In this document: positions 7,873-16,275 of the stretch, piece after piece
Position numbering within the stretch: position 1 is the first letter of the stretch
Layout: every line of letters starts with the position of its first letter
NCBI GenBank assembly: GCA_003963305.1
Contig: RXJR01000013.1
Location: 20,892 to 84,891 of the forward strand
Direction of reading: 5' to 3'
Length of the DNA stretch: 64,000 nucleotides
From: Candidatus Melainabacteria bacterium
GTDB taxonomy: Bacteria; Cyanobacteriota; Vampirovibrionia; Obscuribacterales; Obscuribacteraceae
Translations under genes and position numbers: made by a program
Notes under the pieces: generated by a model
The model's input: only the letters and a program-made list of their open reading frames with translations
Told to the model about the DNA's origin: nothing
Databases searched by the model: none

Positions 7873-9303
7873 TTAGTGAGCGTGCGTTCCGGCGACCTCT
7901 TTACAGCAGCCGCTTTTGGCGTGTTCGGATTTGTCTTCCTGTTCACCGACCAACTGGCGATAAATAGCTTTTGCAGCTATTTTGCCATCTTGCACTGCCA
8001 TTACAGTTGATGCTTCTCCGTGGCTGCGTATGCAATCACCGCCTGCAAAAATCTTCGGATGAACAGTGCGATTGGTTGTGAAATCAACTGCTATGTAACC
8101 CTTGATGTCTTTCACACCGTACTTCGAAAGAGCTTCCATCATAGGTGTCTGTTTCTTCTGTCCGATTGCTTTGATGACCATATCGCAAGGAATTACGAAT
8201 TCCGAACCTGGTATCGCAATTGGTGACCGACGTCCGGAGGCATCTGGTTCGCCGAGATCCATGCGAACGCACTTCAAACCCTCGACTTTACCGTTGCCGA
8301 CAACTTCGACAGGAAGAGTCAAAAACATAAAGCTGACGCCTTCGCGCAACGCGAATTCGTACTCGAAGTGATAAGCAGGCATCTCAGCCTCTGAGCGTCG
8401 ATAGATGATGTTGACGCGCTCAGATCCAAGTCGGCGGGCGATAGTTGCACAATCGATTGCGGTATTTCCGGCGCCAATAACACAGATGCGATTACCGAAT
8501 TTGATTGAATCAAGGTTCTGGACTTTAGTCTCTTCGATGAAGTCGAGCCCATCCAGCACACCGGGCAAGTTTTCACCTGGTACACCCATATCAGGAACGT
8601 TGCCCAATCCTACAGAGACGAAAACCGCATCGTTCTGTTCAACTAATTCATCAAGGGTAATGTCTTTGCCGATAGTGACGTTGGTTTTGATTTCAACGCC
8701 CATATCCTCGATCATTTTCGCTTCGGCAAGAGCCACTTCCACAGGCTCACGGAACACCACGATACCGTAAGTGCTCAAACCATTAGCCCACTTCTTCTTT
8801 TCATAGACAGTGACGTCAAAGCCGAGTTTCACGAGTTCGCCTGCGCAGGAGAGTCCGGCAGGACCACCGCCTACAACGGCAATCTTGAGCCCGTTGCTCT
8901 TGCCCTTCTCGAAGAATTTGATACCGCGCTCTGCCGCGTAATCCATGGCATACCGCTGCAATCGACCAATCATGATCGGCTTATGGTCGTGTTCCAGCAC
9001 ACAGGCGCCTTCGCACAATTCCTGCACAGGACAGACTCGAGAACAAGTCGCGCCCATCAAATTCGATTCCAAAATTGTTCGAGCAGAACCTTTGACATTG
9101 CCTGTCGAGATTTTGCGAATGAACGTGGGAATATCGATGTGAGTCGGGCACGCCACCATACATGGTGCATCGTAGCAATACAAACACCGATTTGCTTCGG
9201 TGACCGCTTCGCGCTCCTCAAGCGGGGGATAAACTTCCTGGAACCGCTCTTCCAGAGTCATCTCCCATGCTTTATAGGTGTTTGGTTTGTAGTGTTCAGC
9301 CAT
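7873..9303 (-). CDS. preT: NAD-dependent dihydropyrimidine dehydrogenase, flavoprotein/electron-transfer subunit (PreT-type)
   Basis: 476 aa. Takes electrons from NAD(P)H through FAD and Fe-S clusters and passes them to PreA. The N-terminal Fe-S domain has C40, C43, C48, C52 and C87, C91, C97, C101, the GltD/PreT pattern. An FAD Rossmann motif 'VVGGGPAGLSCAGEL' lies at about 143-157 and a nucleotide-binding 'VIGAGNTAIDCA' at about 275-286. 'IKAIGQKKQTPMMEAL' and 'FAGGDCIRSHGEASTVMAVQDGKIAA' are standard C-terminal family features. A His/Cys-containing tail ('SGCCKEVAGTHAH') is unusual. It lies 81 bp upstream of preA and 70 bp downstream of the ureidopropionase gene. Confidence 0.93.
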   Translation of the reverse strand: MAEHYKPNTYKAWEMTLEERFQEVYPPLEEREAVTEANRCLYCYDAPCMVACPTHIDIPTFIRKISTGNVKGSARTILESNLMGATCSRVCPVQELCEGACVLEHDHKPIMIGRLQRYAMDYAAERGIKFFEKGKSNGLKIAVVGGGPAGLSCAGELVKLGFDVTVYEKKKWANGLSTYGIVVFREPVEVALAEAKMIEDMGVEIKTNVTIGKDITLDELVEQNDAVFVSVGLGNVPDMGVPGENLPGVLDGLDFIEETKVQNLDSIKFGNRICVIGAGNTAIDCATIARRLGSERVNIIYRRSEAEMPAYHFEYEFALREGVSFMFLTLPVEVVGNGKVEGLKCVRMDLGEPDASGRRSPIAIPGSEFVIPCDMVIKAIGQKKQTPMMEALSKYGVKDIKGYIAVDFTTNRTVHPKIFAGGDCIRSHGEASTVMAVQDGKIAAKAIYRQLVGEQEDKSEHAKSGCCKEVAGTHAH

Positions 9304-9373
9304 GTTTTCTCTCGCCTATGCCTGTCTTATATCTGTGTCAAAACTTATTGCAGCGGGATTCCATTAATCACGC

Positions 9374-10261
9374 TTAGAGCTTGACGAGTGATTCGTAAGT
9401 CTCGGGGCGACGATCGCGGTAGAACTGCCAGGTATGTCGAACTTCTTCGATCTCATCGAGGTTCAAATCGGCAACGACGAGCTCTTCCTGGTCGCGGCTA
9501 GCTTGAGCGATAATCTGTCCGCGCGGATTGCAGAAATAGCTGGAGCCATAGAATTCTCCGATGTTCCACGGAGCTTCAGTACCGACGCGATTGATGGCGC
9601 CGACGAAGTATCCATTGGCGGCAGCGTGAGCAGGCTGCTCCAGCTTCCACAGGTATTCGGACAATCCAGCTACCGTCGCAGAAGGATTGAAAACGATTTC
9701 AGCACCCGCTAAACCGAGGGCACGAGCGCCTTCTGGGAAGTGCCGGTCGTAGCAGATGTATACGCCGATGGTGGCATATTTGGTTTGAAAAATAGGATAG
9801 CCGAGGTTACCTGGACGGAAATAGAATTTCTCCCAGAAACCAGGGGCGACCTGCGGAATGTGAGTTTTTCGATATTTGCCCAGATATGTACCGTCAGCGT
9901 CGATGACGGCGGCTGTGTTGTACAAAACACCTTTGCCTTCTCTTTCATATATAGGTACAACCAAAACCATGTTGTACTCTTTCGCCACTTCCTGAAGCTT
10001 CTTCACGGTCGGGCCATTTGGGACCTCTTCAGCGGATTCGTACCAGCTGTTGTGCTGCTCGGCGCAGAAGTAAGGTCCGTTGAAAATTTCCTGATAGCAC
10101 AAAATTTGAACGCCTTTATCTTTGGCTTCTTTCGTGTACTTCAGGTGCTTTTCGAGCATGTTCGCTTTGATCTTCTCGATCGTAGCTTTGTCAGTGCCAC
10201 CCGTGGTCGGCACAATGTCGTTTTTAGTCTGGATTAGTCCACAACGTACAATTTTAGACAT
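9374..10261 (-). CDS. Beta-ureidopropionase / N-carbamoyl-beta-alanine amidohydrolase (nitrilase superfamily)
   Basis: 295 aa. Hydrolyses N-carbamoyl-beta-alanine (or the beta-aminoisobutyrate form) to the beta-amino acid, CO2 and ammonia: the third step of reductive pyrimidine breakdown. The nitrilase triad is visible: E58 ('CYQEIF'), K132 ('GKYRKTHIP') and C170 ('VYICYDRHFPE'). The sequence also resembles N-carbamoylputrescine amidases, so the assignment rests partly on context: it sits between the aminotransferase and preT/preA. Gaps of 114 and 70 bp to its neighbours are compatible with one transcript. Confidence 0.88.
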   Translation of the reverse strand: MSKIVRCGLIQTKNDIVPTTGGTDKATIEKIKANMLEKHLKYTKEAKDKGVQILCYQEIFNGPYFCAEQHNSWYESAEEVPNGPTVKKLQEVAKEYNMVLVVPIYEREGKGVLYNTAAVIDADGTYLGKYRKTHIPQVAPGFWEKFYFRPGNLGYPIFQTKYATIGVYICYDRHFPEGARALGLAGAEIVFNPSATVAGLSEYLWKLEQPAHAAANGYFVGAINRVGTEAPWNIGEFYGSSYFCNPRGQIIAQASRDQEELVVADLNLDEIEEVRHTWQFYRDRRPETYESLVKL

Positions 10262-10338
10262 CTTGATTGCTTCACTCCTCGATCGGTGCGCTTCAACAAG
10301 CGCATAACTAGGGACACTTTTTATCGGCGTTTTACGTG

Positions 10339-10410
10339 CTTAGCCGACAGGAACCTTCATAGTTGTTGTCAACGCTTAGCTGACAGGAACCTTTGTAGTT
10401 GCTTCCAATG
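10339..10410. repeat. 36-bp imperfect tandem duplication at the 3' end of the aminotransferase gene
   Basis: Units 10339-10374 and 10375-10410 match at 29 of 36 positions. Read on the minus strand, the upstream unit encodes the real C-terminus (...EATTKVPVS, stop) and the next unit repeats a related coding tail (...TTMKVPVG, stop) after the first stop codon. The length is an exact multiple of three, so it looks like an in-frame tandem duplication in which the first stop now truncates the second copy. Confidence 0.7.
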
Positions 10411-11683
10411 CTTTGCGCATAGCCTTCAGCGCAGTATCAACGTTTTCCTTGGTGATAGATAGTGGCGGCTTGATGCGAATCGTATTGCCGTATAGTCCAC
10501 CTTTACCGAGAATGACACCATCATCTTTAGCCAGCTCAACGATGCGAGCAGCTTCCTTAGTGAGCGGAGTCTTGTTTTCGTCAGCCAGTTCAGCGCCGAC
10601 CATCAAACCTTTTCCACGCACATCGGCTACCTGAGGGAATGATTTCTGCAGATCGCGCAAACCTTCCATCAAGTATTCACCGACTACTTTCGCATTTTGC
10701 ATCAGCTTCTCTTCTTCGATGGTTTCGAGAACAGCACAGGCTGTAGCAGTAGAGATCGGATTACCGCCAAAAGTATTGATTTGCTGCTTTTGACCGTGAT
10801 CTGCAATTTCAGGTGTCGTGATGTAAGCGCCAATCGGCAAGCCATTTGCCAGACCTTTTGCCATTGTGATGAAATCAGGCTGCACGCCCCAGTTGGTGAT
10901 ACCAAACCAGTGATTGCCGGTGCGTCCTACGCCAGTCTGCACTTCGTCTGAAATGAAAAGTACGCCGTACTGCTCGAGAATCTTCTTCACTTCGCCGAAA
11001 TAGGCATCCGGAGGAGTAATTGCTCCGCCTACACCTTGAATCGGCTCGGCGATCATCACGGCTGGTTTGCCGCTTGTCTGAGTCTGGATAACGCGCTCGA
11101 CGTCTTTTGCGCATTCCAGATTGCAATTATCTGGTGTCTTTTTGAACGGGCAGCGGTAGCAGTAAGCGTTGGCGGCAAAAGCGATACCGGCGGCAGGCAT
11201 GACGTCTGGGCGCCATGTGTGGTTTCCGGTCAGGCTGGAAGCGAGATGAGATTCGCCGTGATAAGAATGGCGCAACGCGATCACTTCATGACGACCAGTT
11301 GCCAGCCTGGCCATGCGGATTGCCGCTTCGTTGGCTTCGGTGCCCGAGTTGGTCACGAAAGTCTTGCTCAGATTTCCTGGAGTTATCTGGGCGAGCTTTT
11401 CAGCCAGGTCAACCATCGGTTGTGTCATGAACACAGTAGAAGTGTGCTGTAAGGTCTGCACTTGCTCAACGGTTCTGGCAGTAACCTTAGGATGGCAGTG
11501 ACCGACTGACACGGTGACGATGCCGGCGAACATGTCGAGATACTCTTTGCCTTTCTCATCGTAGAGAAATTGCCCCTTCCCTCTGACCAGATGAGGAGGG
11601 TCGGCATAAAGCTGTTTGACTCCTGGCACGATGTACTGCTCGCGCTTTTTCTTCAACTCTTCACGGCTTAATACAGCTGTCAC
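10376..11683 (-). CDS. Class III PLP aminotransferase, probably beta-alanine/beta-aminoisobutyrate transaminase
   Basis: 435 aa from the GTG at 11683, chosen because a strong TGGAGG ribosome-binding site sits five bases upstream; the open frame extends to 11755 but lacks such a site. Fold-type I class III hallmarks: 'FVTNSGTEANEAAIRMAR', 'HSYHGESHLASSLTG', 'FISDEVQTGVGRTG' (PLP-binding Asp, about D246) and 'TMAKGLANGLPIGAY' (Schiff-base Lys, about K276). It resembles AGXT2-type enzymes, which transaminate beta-alanine or beta-aminoisobutyrate with pyruvate or glyoxylate. As first gene of the pyrimidine operon it would complete the route to malonate semialdehyde. Two oddities: a four-cysteine cluster (Cx2C...Cx3C, about 175-191), and a duplicated copy of its last codons just downstream. 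Confidence 0.88.
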   Translation of the reverse strand: MTAVLSREELKKKREQYIVPGVKQLYADPPHLVRGKGQFLYDEKGKEYLDMFAGIVTVSVGHCHPKVTARTVEQVQTLQHTSTVFMTQPMVDLAEKLAQITPGNLSKTFVTNSGTEANEAAIRMARLATGRHEVIALRHSYHGESHLASSLTGNHTWRPDVMPAAGIAFAANAYCYRCPFKKTPDNCNLECAKDVERVIQTQTSGKPAVMIAEPIQGVGGAITPPDAYFGEVKKILEQYGVLFISDEVQTGVGRTGNHWFGITNWGVQPDFITMAKGLANGLPIGAYITTPEIADHGQKQQINTFGGNPISTATACAVLETIEEEKLMQNAKVVGEYLMEGLRDLQKSFPQVADVRGKGLMVGAELADENKTPLTKEAARIVELAKDDGVILGKGGLYGNTIRIKPPLSITKENVDTALKAMRKALEATTKVPVS

Positions 11684-12025
11684 GACAACCTCCAGAAAAA
11701 TAAATGCGACGACGGCGCACGCAGAAGCACTGCGCGACGGTCGAAGCTCAAACAATTGACCAGGGAAACTTAAGTAAGAAATACTACTAATCTATTATTA
11801 ATAGCGCAATAGTTCTTGATTAATGGTTGTTCATAGCGAACAGATATTGAGGAGATCAAGAACAGGATATGGATCCGGATATGAGTTTTTGTTCAGCATC
11901 GCCGCCATCGGTCTCAAAGCGTGAACATTAAAGAGCTAGCCTGAAACTGCGATTCTTCCGCTTGTATACTTGCCTTGTCTTTGCAACGACCGAACTCGGA
12001 ATCCACTTCGCATCGTCTATAGAAA
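11684..12025. promoter_or_regulatory. Divergent intergenic region with nested inverted repeats
   Basis: This 342-bp region separates the pyrimidine-catabolism operon (minus) from the MBOAT gene (plus). It is AT-rich around 11770-11825. A 9-bp inverted repeat GTTCTTGAT (11812-11820) / ATCAAGAAC (11855-11863) encloses a second one, TGTTC-ATAGC-GAACA (11828-11842). The arrangement could be operator sites for a dimeric regulator. No regulator gene is adjacent, so its identity is open. Confidence 0.4.
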
Positions 12026-13519
12026 ATGATTTTCAGCAGCCTCCAGTATCTACTCTTTTTGCCAGTCGTAGTTTTTCTCTACTGGCGCACCAGAGGTAGT
12101 GTGCGTGTCGCGCTTGTAGTGGCGGCAAGCTACTTCTTCTACATGAGCTGGTTGCCCGTCTACGGACTGTTCCTGCTGGCGTTGTCTTCAATCACATGGT
12201 GGCTTGGGCAGGGCATTGCCACTGCTTACCAGAAGAACGAAAAATCGAAGGCCAAGCTTCTGCTCTCTCTGGGATTGTTGCTCAATCTCGGCTGCCTCTG
12301 CTACTACAAATACGCCAATTTCTTCATCCTCAACGCCGTAGAAGGCGTCAACTGGCTGCGCAACTTCTTCGGCGCCAGTGCACCGAAGCCCTGGGACGCA
12401 CCTATATTGGACGTCGTGTTGCCGCTCGGCATCTCCTTTTTCGTATTCGAGTTCGTGCATTATTTAGCCGACATTTATAAAGGCAACAAATCGATTTCAT
12501 CTTTCATGGAATTCAGCGCCTTCGCATCATTTTTTCCTTCGCAAATCGCAGGACCGATCAAGCGCTATCAAGACTTTCAGGAAAAGCTCACTGTGCCTGA
12601 GCCCTGGAGCGCCCCATTGTTTTTTGAAGCGTGCGCTTTAATCGTGCAGGGTATGTTCAAGAAAATCGCTATTGCAGATCCGATCGGCGTTCTTGTCTTT
12701 CCGCCGTTTCAAACGATGCAACTGCTGTCTGCCGCAGATGCCACCATCGCTGCAATCGGATTTGTCATTCAAGTTTATTGCGATTTCTCCGGATACACAG
12801 ACATCGGCAGAGGTTCAGCGCTGTTGCTCGGCATCAGATTGCCGGAAAACTTCAATCTGCCCTATCTGTCAGTCGACCTGGGCGAGTTCTGGAGACGCTG
12901 GCATATGTCGCTATCAACATGGATGCGCGATTATGTCTATATTCCACTTGGTGGCTCTCGCGGTGGCACCTGGTTCAGTTCACGCAATCTTCTCATTACG
13001 ATGATCGCCTGCGGGTTCTGGCATGGCGCCAGCTGGCACTATCTGGCCTTCGGTGCATTGCACGGGCTTGGCTTGATCGCAAACCGCGTGTGGAAAGACG
13101 TGCTCAAGAATTCAAAGGCACTGAGCAGTGTCCTCGAAACATCGGCTGGAAAAGCCTTTGGGCTGCTCCTGACGCTGCTCTTCATTGCCTTCACAGACAC
13201 GGTCTTCCGCTCGCCGGACATTCCGCATGCGTTCAATATGTTCCGCAGTCTTCTCAACATAGGCGCACCATGTACGATGCTGCCGGCACTGTTCAAATCA
13301 GGCATTATCCAATTCTTCAGCGTCTATTTCTTCTTCTGGGTAATGCTCGAAGTAGTCACCAAATATCCGGAAAAATTCCCATGGCTGCGTGATTCAGCCC
13401 AGGACATCCGCCTGAAATTTTCCACGCCAGTGCGTCTTGCTTCCTGGACCGCTGCCGTTATTCTGCTCTTCGCAGCCAAACCAAATGAAGCTGTTCCCTT
13501 CGTTTATTTCCAATTCTGA
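12026..13519 (+). CDS. MBOAT-family membrane O-acyltransferase (AlgI-like)
   Basis: 497 aa polytopic membrane protein with about ten hydrophobic segments. The start matches AlgI/DltB-type proteins ('MIFSSLQYLLFLPVVVFLYW'), and the conserved core 'YCDFSGYTDIGRGSALLLGIRLPENFNLPY' and 'FWRRWHMSLSTWMRDYVYIPLGGSR' is followed by 'GFWHGASWHYLAFGALHG' with the invariant catalytic His (H333; a second His at 338). These enzymes move acetyl groups across the cytoplasmic membrane to an extracellular polysaccharide, usually handing them to an SGNH-fold partner. The next gene, 14 bp downstream, is such a partner, so the pair is likely one operon for O-acylating an envelope polymer. The polymer is unknown; no alginate or teichoic-acid genes are in the window. 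Confidence 0.92.
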   Translation: MIFSSLQYLLFLPVVVFLYWRTRGSVRVALVVAASYFFYMSWLPVYGLFLLALSSITWWLGQGIATAYQKNEKSKAKLLLSLGLLLNLGCLCYYKYANFFILNAVEGVNWLRNFFGASAPKPWDAPILDVVLPLGISFFVFEFVHYLADIYKGNKSISSFMEFSAFASFFPSQIAGPIKRYQDFQEKLTVPEPWSAPLFFEACALIVQGMFKKIAIADPIGVLVFPPFQTMQLLSAADATIAAIGFVIQVYCDFSGYTDIGRGSALLLGIRLPENFNLPYLSVDLGEFWRRWHMSLSTWMRDYVYIPLGGSRGGTWFSSRNLLITMIACGFWHGASWHYLAFGALHGLGLIANRVWKDVLKNSKALSSVLETSAGKAFGLLLTLLFIAFTDTVFRSPDIPHAFNMFRSLLNIGAPCTMLPALFKSGIIQFFSVYFFFWVMLEVVTKYPEKFPWLRDSAQDIRLKFSTPVRLASWTAAVILLFAAKPNEAVPFVYFQF

Positions 13520-13533
13520 GGCATCCCGGACTG

Positions 13534-15081
13534 ATGGTTGTATCGACACCACAATCGACACAAGAGAGAATCAACTCGACGCCGCTGACAACGGCGCCGA
13601 AGAAAAAGACCTGGCTGAAAACTGCAGCTCAAATCGTAGCCTGGCAAATAGTTGCGCTTTCTCTTATCGAAGTAGTAATGGCGTCAGCAGGCCTGGGCGA
13701 AGAGGAAATCTTCAGACTCGATAAACAGATTGGCTTCACCCACATTCCTAACAAGCGCATCTACTGGAAGCAAGAAGGTCCTGGCGTCTACTCTTACTTC
13801 AACGCCGACGGCATGCGCGAACCCGGTTTGACCATAGCCAAGCCGGCGGGCACCTATCGCATCGCCGTGCTCGGAGACTCACTGGTTGAAGGCTTGCAGT
13901 CACCAATCGAGAAGACCTTTGGCTATCGCATGGGCAAAGAGTTGACGAAAAAGTTGAATCGCCCGGTTGAAGTTTTGAATTTCGGCAACTCCGGCTACTC
14001 AACGGCGCAAGAATACCTGCAACTGAAGAAGGTCTGGAAGTACAGCCCTGACATGGTTTTACTCGGTTACAGTAATCGAGACATTTTTGAAAACTGGTCA
14101 CCACCTGATGAAACCATCACAAACGTGCGACCTTATGCGTTGCACCTGCCGAACTCACATTTAGTCGTAGATAACTCCTCTGTCACCAATTGGATGCGCA
14201 CACCGCGTGCCAAATTTCTCATGGCGATCACTCCAATCCGCGAATATAGCCATGTCTGGGGAATGATTTCAGCGGCCGAAACGCAATTCGGGCACTCAGA
14301 TCCTATCTACAAAGCAATCAGTGAATTCCTCACAAATCCAGCCAAGTCTCTGAAGAATACATGGGCAGCCTTACCTGGATGGTTGGCTGCACTTCCGCAA
14401 AACACCATCAAGTCGCTTGCAGTGCTGACGGTACAACCTGTCAACCATGTGCCACCACCAGCCAAACCACAAGCACCGGAGGAATCCGTCGACCCGACAG
14501 TGCGAGCCCAAGCCCTGCGCGAAAGCACAGCTAAGGAAGATGCAGCTATCGCTGCGGCGGCACAAGAAGAAGCAATAAGAGCAGAAGCGGCACAACTGGC
14601 TGCCGCCAACACAGCCGCAAAGGATGCCGCTACACAGTCAGCCATTACAACGCCACCAGATGCGATACCGAACCACCCGGAGAGCAAAGGGGTAGTCAAC
14701 AAACAACGCAATGTCTTCCTGGGGCTGCTCACACGCACTCTGGGCTCACTCTTAGCTGAGATGAAAGCAGAAAGCGCCAAACATGGAGCAAAATTCCTGG
14801 TTGTGGCGATGCCGTCCAGGTCGTTCCTGTGCGCAGACCCGGCCGCGCCGAAAGACGGATTCGACCTTCCTTATCCTGAAGAAGTAAGTCTCGTGAAGAA
14901 GCTTTGCGCTGATGATGCAATTCCCATATTCGATGCCGAGGCTGCCATGGAGAAACTGGAGCCAATGCTGCGTACGTGCGAGTTTTACTCCAATCATCTG
15001 ACTCCAAGAGGTCATGCTTTCGTAGCAAAGAGCTTGCAACCATTTATCGAAAAGCAAATCGAAACTGAGTCGAAACCTTGA
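13534..15081 (+). CDS. Membrane-anchored SGNH/GDSL-like hydrolase, MBOAT partner
   Basis: 515 aa. A short cytoplasmic stretch, one N-terminal membrane segment (about 30-50), then an extracytoplasmic SGNH-like domain: block I 'IAVLGDSLVEGL' with nucleophile S116, block II 'NFGNSGYSTAQEYL', and a C-terminal 'NHLTPRGHAF' His block. An Ala/Glu/Pro-rich insertion (about 306-387) that should form a helix or disordered spacer interrupts the domain. The acidic residue usually two or three positions before the catalytic His is not present (sequence FYSNH), so the Ser-His-Asp triad may be incomplete or assembled differently. Together with the upstream MBOAT it probably completes transfer of acyl groups to an envelope polysaccharide. 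Confidence 0.8.
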   Translation: MVVSTPQSTQERINSTPLTTAPKKKTWLKTAAQIVAWQIVALSLIEVVMASAGLGEEEIFRLDKQIGFTHIPNKRIYWKQEGPGVYSYFNADGMREPGLTIAKPAGTYRIAVLGDSLVEGLQSPIEKTFGYRMGKELTKKLNRPVEVLNFGNSGYSTAQEYLQLKKVWKYSPDMVLLGYSNRDIFENWSPPDETITNVRPYALHLPNSHLVVDNSSVTNWMRTPRAKFLMAITPIREYSHVWGMISAAETQFGHSDPIYKAISEFLTNPAKSLKNTWAALPGWLAALPQNTIKSLAVLTVQPVNHVPPPAKPQAPEESVDPTVRAQALRESTAKEDAAIAAAAQEEAIRAEAAQLAAANTAAKDAATQSAITTPPDAIPNHPESKGVVNKQRNVFLGLLTRTLGSLLAEMKAESAKHGAKFLVVAMPSRSFLCADPAAPKDGFDLPYPEEVSLVKKLCADDAIPIFDAEAAMEKLEPMLRTCEFYSNHLTPRGHAFVAKSLQPFIEKQIETESKP

Positions 15082-15123
15082 CACCAAGAACAATCCATTG
15101 ATAGGATTTGATTTCGGTTGTCT

Positions 15124-15196
15124 GCGTCCGTAGCTCAGCCGGTAGAGCACTCGGCTTTTAACCGATTGGTCGCGTGTTCGAGTCACGCCGGACGCA
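15124..15196 (+). tRNA. tRNA-Lys (anticodon TTT)
   Basis: A full cloverleaf can be drawn. The acceptor stem GCGTCCG/CGGACGC pairs perfectly with discriminator A. The D arm is GCTC...GAGC, the anticodon arm CTCGG-CTTTTAA-CCGAT, the variable loop TGGTC, and the T arm GCGTG-TTCGAGT-CACGC. The loop CTTTTAA gives anticodon TTT (Lys). The outermost anticodon-stem pair is a C-T mismatch. CCA is not encoded (AATTTT follows). A terminator hairpin lies 10 bp downstream. Confidence 0.96.
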
Positions 15197-15205
15197 AATT
15201 TTTTG

Positions 15206-15240
15206 GAGAGCACTCGTCTCAGTGCTCTCTTTTCACTTTT
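15206..15240 (+). terminator. Rho-independent terminator after tRNA-Lys
   Basis: A perfect 9-bp stem GAGAGCACT (15206-15214) / AGTGCTCTC (15221-15229) with a 6-nt loop is followed by TTTT, CAC and a further T-run. It sits immediately 3' of the tRNA. Confidence 0.9.
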
Positions 15241-15288
15241 TAGTAAACAGATATACCCCTGGGCTTCTCCGCCTGACCGCTTCTATGT

Positions 15289-16245
15289 TCACGACTGGAG
15301 CCCAAGATCGCCCATCGATAGTCGATACCATTTGCCCTCATGAACAGCGTGCAACTCTGAGCCCCTGGCCATCACACGGGTAGTCTCCAGTTCGAAAGGA
15401 CATTGGACGGAAAAATTTGTCTTATTCTTTGAATCACCGGCGCTGCTCAATGTCTGCACAATACATCGAGCTTTGTCTTCGCCATATCCGCCAAACAATA
15501 AAACACGATTGGCTTCTACAGCCAGGGCTCCAGCTCCGCACACGTCGTTTTTCCATACATGTTTATTCTTGTTCTTGTCTATTCGAACGAAGGCAAAATC
15601 AGTGTAGTAACACAACCACACGTCATCTCCGTTAACATTCATGGCATAACAATCGGCAATTTCATCTAATCCTTCAGGAGCACTGAATCGCCAGGCTATC
15701 TCCCCGCACCGATTGAAGCAATTCAAACCCGATGAACCAATTGGCTCATTCCAACCAAAGTTGCCGAAGACCCCCTCGTCGAAATACGATACCCAGATCT
15801 CTCCATGTTCAGAAATTTGCACGTCAGCAATGCCATCGCCAGCACAAAATCTGTGTTCCAACTTGCCATCAGCCCCATAAACAGCCGCATTTAGTTCTGG
15901 CCCCGAGGGAAGATTGCGACATCGACTTCCAACCAGCAGAAATGAACCGTCAGGAAACGTCTGGATTATTGGATAAGACTGTTCGACATCGCTGACTATG
16001 GTGTTCTGAATCAGCTCACTTGAGAATCGCATGATCGCAACTGAGTAAGGTTCGTTGCTGCGCGTTTTGGGAAAGCTGGCAAAGCTATTGTCGACCCGAC
16101 CAAAAGCGACATCCTTCTTATCGGCGGTCGTAGAGACAACCAGAAGCGATCCGTCATAAGCGACTGCAACCGAAATGATTTCAACACCATCAAGATATGG
16201 AGTCAGATCAAGCTTCGGTTTAAAGGTTGCAGTCTTGGAAGGCAT
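15289..16245 (-). CDS. Hypothetical beta-propeller-like protein
   Basis: 318 aa with a good ribosome-binding site (GAGAGG) before the ATG. The sequence is built from repeated beta-strand units such as 'ISVAVAYDGSLLVVSTTA', 'YPIIQTFPDGSFLLVGSRC', 'DVQISEHGEIWVSYFDEG' and 'YAMNVNGDDVWLCYYTDFAFVRID', a pattern typical of beta-propellers that read a value and report it. No signal peptide or membrane segment, so probably cytoplasmic. It lies 30 bp downstream of the small gene at 16276-16737 on the same strand, likely one operon. No catalytic motif seen; function unknown. Confidence 0.7.
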   Translation of the reverse strand: MPSKTATFKPKLDLTPYLDGVEIISVAVAYDGSLLVVSTTADKKDVAFGRVDNSFASFPKTRSNEPYSVAIMRFSSELIQNTIVSDVEQSYPIIQTFPDGSFLLVGSRCRNLPSGPELNAAVYGADGKLEHRFCAGDGIADVQISEHGEIWVSYFDEGVFGNFGWNEPIGSSGLNCFNRCGEIAWRFSAPEGLDEIADCYAMNVNGDDVWLCYYTDFAFVRIDKNKNKHVWKNDVCGAGALAVEANRVLLFGGYGEDKARCIVQTLSSAGDSKNKTNFSVQCPFELETTRVMARGSELHAVHEGKWYRLSMGDLGLQS

Positions 16246-16275
16246 CCAACCTCTCTTGTATCGAAGTCAGCACTT

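Noticed and set aside
14307..14780. 157-codon minus-strand open frame
   Set aside because: Antisense of the Ala-rich insertion in the SGNH protein; no ribosome-binding site.
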